This document shows, piece after piece, positions 61,401-64,000 of a DNA stretch of 64,000 nt. A model generated the notes under the pieces. It saw only the letters and a program-made list of their open reading frames with translations, searched no databases and was not told the origin of the DNA. Source of the stretch: Icerya purchasi (lineage: Eukaryota; Arthropoda; Insecta; Hemiptera; Monophlebidae); the NCBI GenBank assembly GCA_039619475.1, contig CM077115.1, forward strand, positions 59,712,864 through 59,776,863, given 5' to 3'. Made by a program: the position numbers and the translations under genes. Numbering within the stretch: the first letter of the stretch is position 1; every line of letters begins with the position of its first letter.

Positions 61401-62228
61401 ATACCGCTTGTGGTGTTCCTCGTTTTGATGTGTACGATTATTAAAACGTTAAATAAAACTATTTTAAACACGATGTCTATCGTATATTTTATTTCTCATT
61501 CCACTGATCATGGAAGTTTTAAATGTTCAACATTGAAAGTGTACAACTCTATAATACACCATGTAATTCAACAACCGAATTTCAATTAATTGTAATTATT
61601 TTTATTCTGATCCTATATATCGTTGTTTTTTTTATTCTTATAAAAAATATAGCATATTTCTAGATCAACGATCTCAGGATATCTAATTTCTCCGATTATT
61701 CCTACTTTCCTATGTATACATTTAACCGAACTTTTTTCGCACTTCCTTAGAGCAGTATATCCAAAAATTGAGGTAGTTATACTTTAATTTCTATAACAGA
61801 TAAAGCAATACCTTCAAATCATATTCAATATCGCTTTATTAATGCATACGAGAAATATATTGCGTGCCCATTTCAATTTTCTTCATCAAAATTCAATTAC
61901 GATGTCCGTTAATAAAACGATCTAAGCAATGTGTTTTAATAATTTTTATAATTATGTGTAACAGTAGTTAACAATATATCATTATTTACGACTTGATCTA
62001 AACAAGTAATTTCAAAAATGTTGCAAAAAAGAAGTACTTACCGCGAGATTTTTTCTTTTCTTGATCATACATTATCACTACTTCCATTACATTACCAAAA
62101 CGATTAAAAACATTTCTCAAATCAGTTTCTGTACAAGTAGTTGGCAATCCCCCGAGAAAAACTTTTGGATAGTTAACGTTATTTTTCTTCCGTTGCAAGC
62201 TTCTTGGATTACAAGGTTTCGGATCAAT
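42389..62228 (-). CDS. Hrb27C: Hrb27C/hrp48 (DAZAP1) hnRNP orthologue, 5' part outside the window
   Basis: An hnRNP A/B-type RNA-binding protein that in Drosophila regulates splicing and the localisation and translation of maternal mRNAs. Eight exons join in frame on the minus strand: 62228-62042, 59945-59863, 58832-58764, 57058-56962, 56092-55964, 52722-52585, 52403-52300 and 42517-42389. They encode 311 residues and a TGA stop. The second RRM has RNP2 VFLGGL (about residues 23-28) and RNP1 RGFGFLSF (62-69), preceded by the linker IDPKPCNPR that is typical of this family. Residues from about 101 on are a Gly/Tyr/Gln/Pro-rich low-complexity tail with several YQGWG/GWG-like motifs. The first RRM must be encoded upstream of 64000. 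The family is usually about 400-420 residues, which fits a missing N-terminal third. Confidence 0.95.
42518..45098 (-). other. Hrb27C last intron, 3' part
   Basis: Extremely AT-rich with many A-runs on the plus strand and no recognisable exon or element. This part leads into the acceptor at 42517. Confidence 0.6.
45099..45843 (+). mobile_element. I-like LINE 3' end (RNase H), antisense in the Hrb27C intron
   Basis: Plus-strand remnants read AELFAI, CLICTDSLNSL, then after a shift IIFAWIPGHKGIPQNESADR, then RIGHTRITHQFLLNKSLPP with CETC, and VQHILLDCNKYNHTR. These are the central RNase H acidic box, the last RNase H block and the terminal zinc-like motif of I-group LINEs. The ORF ends NLLSQL-stop at 45792. 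At least three single-base shifts and one stop mark it as old. A 3' UTR of only about 50 bases ends GGCACGTAAAT and passes directly into the GAA array. Nearest relative in the window: 28720-29960. Confidence 0.85.
45844..47608. repeat. 1.76-kb (GAA)n tract at a LINE tail, in the Hrb27C intron
   Basis: A homopurine tract (GAA on plus, TTC on minus) of 1,765 bases. The interruptions are almost all one-base changes in spacing (GAGAAG, GAAAGAAG), with a few true substitutions such as GATAAG near 46370, GGAAGAAG near 46801 and GAATGAAG near 46815. It starts exactly where the LINE 3' UTR ends, so it grew from the element's tail. Long GAA.TTC tracts can form triplexes and slow replication and transcription (established for the human FXN repeat). 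The several-hundred-codon ORFs in every frame here are artefacts. True length is uncertain because assemblers collapse such repeats. Confidence 0.97.
47609..52299 (-). other. Hrb27C last intron, 5' part
   Basis: AT-rich intronic sequence without recognised exon, gene or transposon. It holds a perfect 9-bp hairpin GTACCTATT-ACGGG-AATAGGTAC at 50243-50265. The donor-proximal 200 bases could serve as a 3' UTR if the exon at 52300-52403 is read through. Confidence 0.6.
52300..52403 (-). CDS. Hrb27C: Hrb27C exon: DMYTR...GGYGGYGAYQQ segment
   Basis: 104 bases. Acceptor ATACAG|GTGATATG, donor CAGCAG|GTAACG. DMY(S/T)R is also found in fly hrp48. If the donor is not used, translation would run on for five codons (VTTLY) to a TAA at 52284-52282, giving an alternative C-terminus. 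Confidence 0.92.
52585..52722 (-). CDS. Hrb27C: Hrb27C exon: Gln/Pro/Gly-rich tail
   Basis: 138 bases. Acceptor TTTTACAG|GAGCG, donor CAGA|GTAAGT. Encodes AQAGPPPQAGYGSSWNWNIQ and a Pro/Gly-rich remainder ending HPAAHQ. Confidence 0.92.
52723..55963 (-). other. Hrb27C intron
   Basis: About 3.2 kb, AT-rich, with nothing recognised inside. The intron from 52404 to 52584 is likewise plain. Confidence 0.6.
55964..56092 (-). CDS. Hrb27C: Hrb27C exon: YQGWGAP tail segment
   Basis: 129 bases. Acceptor CTTTTAG|GTTATG, donor TATG|GTCAGT. Reads YGNPTASAGGYQGWGAPTGP followed by QVPTHWSSTYGAP. YQGWGAP.GPQ.P..W is shared with Drosophila hrp48 as I remember it. Confidence 0.94.
56093..56961 (-). other. 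Hrb27C intron
   Basis: 869 bases of AT-rich sequence with no recognised element. Confidence 0.6.
56962..57058 (-). CDS. Hrb27C: Hrb27C exon: Gly/Ser-rich tail
   Basis: 97 bases. Acceptor TTTTTAG|AGTATC; using the AG two bases further would shift the frame. Reads SIGSGNGPIGSIDPN ... GYLGWSSAAAPGYG and ends after one base of a Gly codon at TATG|GTATGT. Confidence 0.92.
57224..57722. mobile_element. 499-bp foldback MITE in a Hrb27C intron
   Basis: Arms 57224-57434 and 57513-57722 are inverted copies, roughly 88-90% alike by eye, around a 78-base centre. Ends read TA-AAATTATAG and CTATAATTT-TA. It shares CTAAAAAGTAAAAAATAATT with the arms of the MITE at 33321, and the two have the same layout. 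It lies in the 58763-57059 intron; the pre-mRNA would fold it into a long hairpin. Confidence 0.82.
57723..58763 (-). other. Hrb27C intron, 5' part
   Basis: Contains a 123-codon minus-strand ORF (58378-58007) in slightly GC-richer sequence. I do not recognise it, and it cannot be spliced in frame into the hnRNP message in any obvious way. Confidence 0.5.
58764..58832 (-). CDS. Hrb27C: Hrb27C exon: last strand of RRM2 and start of the tail
   Basis: 69 bases, phase 0 at both ends. Reads VEIKRVEMRDKNQSNGQWGQ and three more residues; VEIK and the following RD motif are the usual end of RRM2. Donor ATG|GTAAGT. Confidence 0.94.
58833..59862 (-). other. Hrb27C intron
   Basis: About 1.0 kb, AT-rich, with no recognised content. 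Confidence 0.6.
59863..59945 (-). CDS. Hrb27C: Hrb27C exon: end of RRM2 including RNP1
   Basis: 83 bases. Acceptor TTTTAG|GA, donor AAACAG|GTAGGG. Completes RNP1 (RGFGFLSF across the junction) and reads to VNGKQ. Confidence 0.95.
59946..62041 (-). other. Hrb27C intron inside RRM2
   Basis: About 2.1 kb between RNP2 and RNP1 exons, splitting a glycine codon. No element or exon recognised. Confidence 0.6.
62042..62228 (-). CDS. Hrb27C: Hrb27C exon: inter-RRM linker and first two-thirds of RRM2
   Basis: 187 bases. Acceptor ATTATAG before ATT GAT CCG; donor CGCG|GTAAGT. Encodes IDPKPCNPR, a basic linker, RNP2 and MYDQEKKKSRG, and ends after the first base of a glycine codon. IDPKPCN and MYDQEKKKSRG are near-diagnostic for hrp48/DAZAP1-type proteins. 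Confidence 0.96.
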
Positions 62229-62360
62229 CTATAATTTTAATTAAAACCACACACATATTTAAAATATTGGTAGATTAGATAATCATTTCCAACGTTTAAT
62301 TTTGAAACAAACACATTAGCCTAATTTATTGCTTATAAATATCGATGAAAAATATATTAC

Positions 62361-62395
<35 letters not shown>

Positions 62396-63019
62396 CACTA
62401 GAAACCTGAAACTTTTTACATTAATAAAGGATATCTAAAAGACAAGAAAGTCTACTGAAACAGAAACATTGCCATCGAAGCCTATCACCCACACAAAGTG
62501 TCGCAAAAACATCGATAATTTTTTTTACAAGACAACCAAAAAATACAACCTACCAATAATGTTAAAATACTAGTTAACGTAGCGAAATGCAGTCTTCCAA
62601 TCGCAGCCGCTACGCAGAATCTCATAGAATACTCTGAATTGTTACACTTGCCAACATTAAATAAAAATCGAAGATTAATTTTTTACCTGCAAGTAGTTTG
62701 TTTAACTTGTTAATAAGCGTCGTCTAGTTTTATTACACAGTACTGCGGCTTCGTGACATATGTCCAAAATTGCAAAGAAGAAAAATAGTCCGGTTTAATG
62801 TGAAATAACGAATCCTTTTTCAAGTATTTTAAAATAATTGTTTCTTAATTTTAATTTTTCAATTTATTGTTTGATTTGAACATTAAGAAAAAATACGAAA
62901 AACAGAAATTGGTTTATAAATGCTATGATAAATGCAAAAACAAATAAACAATTAATTTTCTATTTTAAATTTTTTTTTGAATTCATACCGTGTTATGATA
63001 TATTAAAAAGAATGTATCA

Positions 63020-63058
<39 letters not shown>

Positions 63059-64000
63059 TATGTAGGCAAAGACAAAGCAGTTCAGTACCATTTTCTCCTC
63101 AGTTTCTTAACCGATTTTCTTTTTTTTTTTTGTTTGTTTAGTATCTATTGACAATATTTAGTAGTGTCATTAGTAAAAAAATGTTGGAAACAGTTTTTTT
63201 TTATTTAAATAAAAAAAATAATACAAAAAAAAAATGAAAAAAGAAATGGTTATGCCAGTAAATCTCTGTTCTTATTAAATGTTTTAGTTTTTCTTCATAA
63301 TCATCACTATTGGCTTTTTTATAGTGTACTAAATCTTAAGGTGCCGTCATTTAACATCAATAAATGAGTTTTTAAATTGAGATTTACTGTTATTTTATTG
63401 AATTTATTTTTTATTCAATTACAATAGTACCGAACAGTTTTGTATTGTAAGTACATATAAAAGTGTATGTTCTCAGATACACAATAAACGCATGGACAAG
63501 AGCGGATTTCCCCCCCAAAAATATGCAAATTCATATATGTATTCCTCAAATTTTTAATAATAATTATGGTTGAATAGCAACCGACGGACGAACACTGGTT
63601 TCATAATCAAGAAAATGTTTAAATAAGGCAATTTTAAAATTACTAAAATTATTTTTATGAACGTTTAATCACTTGTCCCAAAATTGATTTAAATTTAATT
63701 TCTAAGCTGAATTAAAATCCCAACAACAGGCCGTCCATATTTTAGGGACCAATGACATAAAAAGGTAGGCATCAAGCGGCAGGGATACTCTTCAATTCGC
63801 ATAATTGAGCTGACAATATAAATCACCGTACACCAATTTATTCGTTTTTTTAACTTCACAAATCTTTAAACACTTTTAAAATTTTTTGTAGTAGAGAACC
63901 CATAATTCTTATGCACTAACACTATTTGTTCTTCACATGAGAGGCAGATCTCTCAAGATTATTCGAACAAGTAGTTTCTCTCACAACGTATTCCGTAATA
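62229..64000 (-). other. Hrb27C intron upstream of RRM2, extending past the window
   Basis: No RRM1 sequence (expected K.FVGGL.W and a second RNP1) is visible on the minus strand, so the preceding exon lies beyond 64000. An A27 run at about 62360-62386 and the microsatellite at 63020 are the only clear features. Confidence 0.6.
63020..63061. repeat. (ATT)n(AT)n compound microsatellite
   Basis: About seven ATT units followed by about ten AT units. Confidence 0.9.

Noticed and set aside
62229..64000. Search for the RRM1 exon of the hnRNP gene
   Set aside because: No RNP1/RNP2-like sequence with splice sites found on the minus strand, so it is taken to lie outside the window.

Overview
The window is animal, almost certainly insect, genomic DNA. 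It is AT-rich, with many A/T homopolymers and microsatellites, large introns with GT..AG borders, and a dense population of retroelements typical of arthropods (Jockey-like, I-like and CR1/L2-like LINEs, a Gypsy LTR element, a hAT element, tRNA-derived SINEs, foldback MITEs). I see no bacterial or viral gene organisation. The host gene looks like that of a hemimetabolous insect, but I cannot name the species.

One host gene is certain. About 20 kb on the minus strand (62228 down to 42389) hold eight exons of an hnRNP orthologous to Drosophila Hrb27C/hrp48 and vertebrate DAZAP1: the second RRM, then a long Gly/Tyr/Gln/Pro-rich tail ending in a stop codon. All seven exon junctions join in frame with GT..AG borders. 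The first RRM must lie beyond the right edge of the window. The last intron is about 9.8 kb and holds an old I-like LINE fragment. That fragment's 3' end runs straight into a 1,765-bp (GAA)n tract, the most striking object in the window. Another intron carries a 499-bp foldback MITE.

The left 39 kb is a repeat-rich region without a recognisable host gene. From left to right it holds: an RNase H-bearing LINE (1-2566); a 5'-truncated tRNA-SINE copy; a nearly full-length Jockey-like LINE (ORF1 7505-8772, ORF2 8769-11441) broken by three single-base shifts; a foldback element with perfect 52-bp arms; a 20-bp minisatellite; a nest at 17.4-24 kb; further LINE pieces at 25, 28.7-30 and 31.5-32.7 kb; a second tRNA-SINE family at 30.4 kb; a 431-bp MITE; a CR1/L2-like LINE with a pentamer tail (34.5-36.4 kb); and an inverted repeat pair at 38 kb. 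In the nest, a minus-strand Gypsy element (LTR, primer binding site, gag, protease) is split by a 2.8-kb CR1/L2-like LINE and by a complete SINE flanked by a 10-bp duplication. A hAT end abuts its LTR.

Nearly every ORF outside the hnRNP gene is retroelement debris or simple-repeat artefact. Clade names for LINEs rest on domain content and motifs read by eye. They should be treated as provisional until searched against a repeat library.
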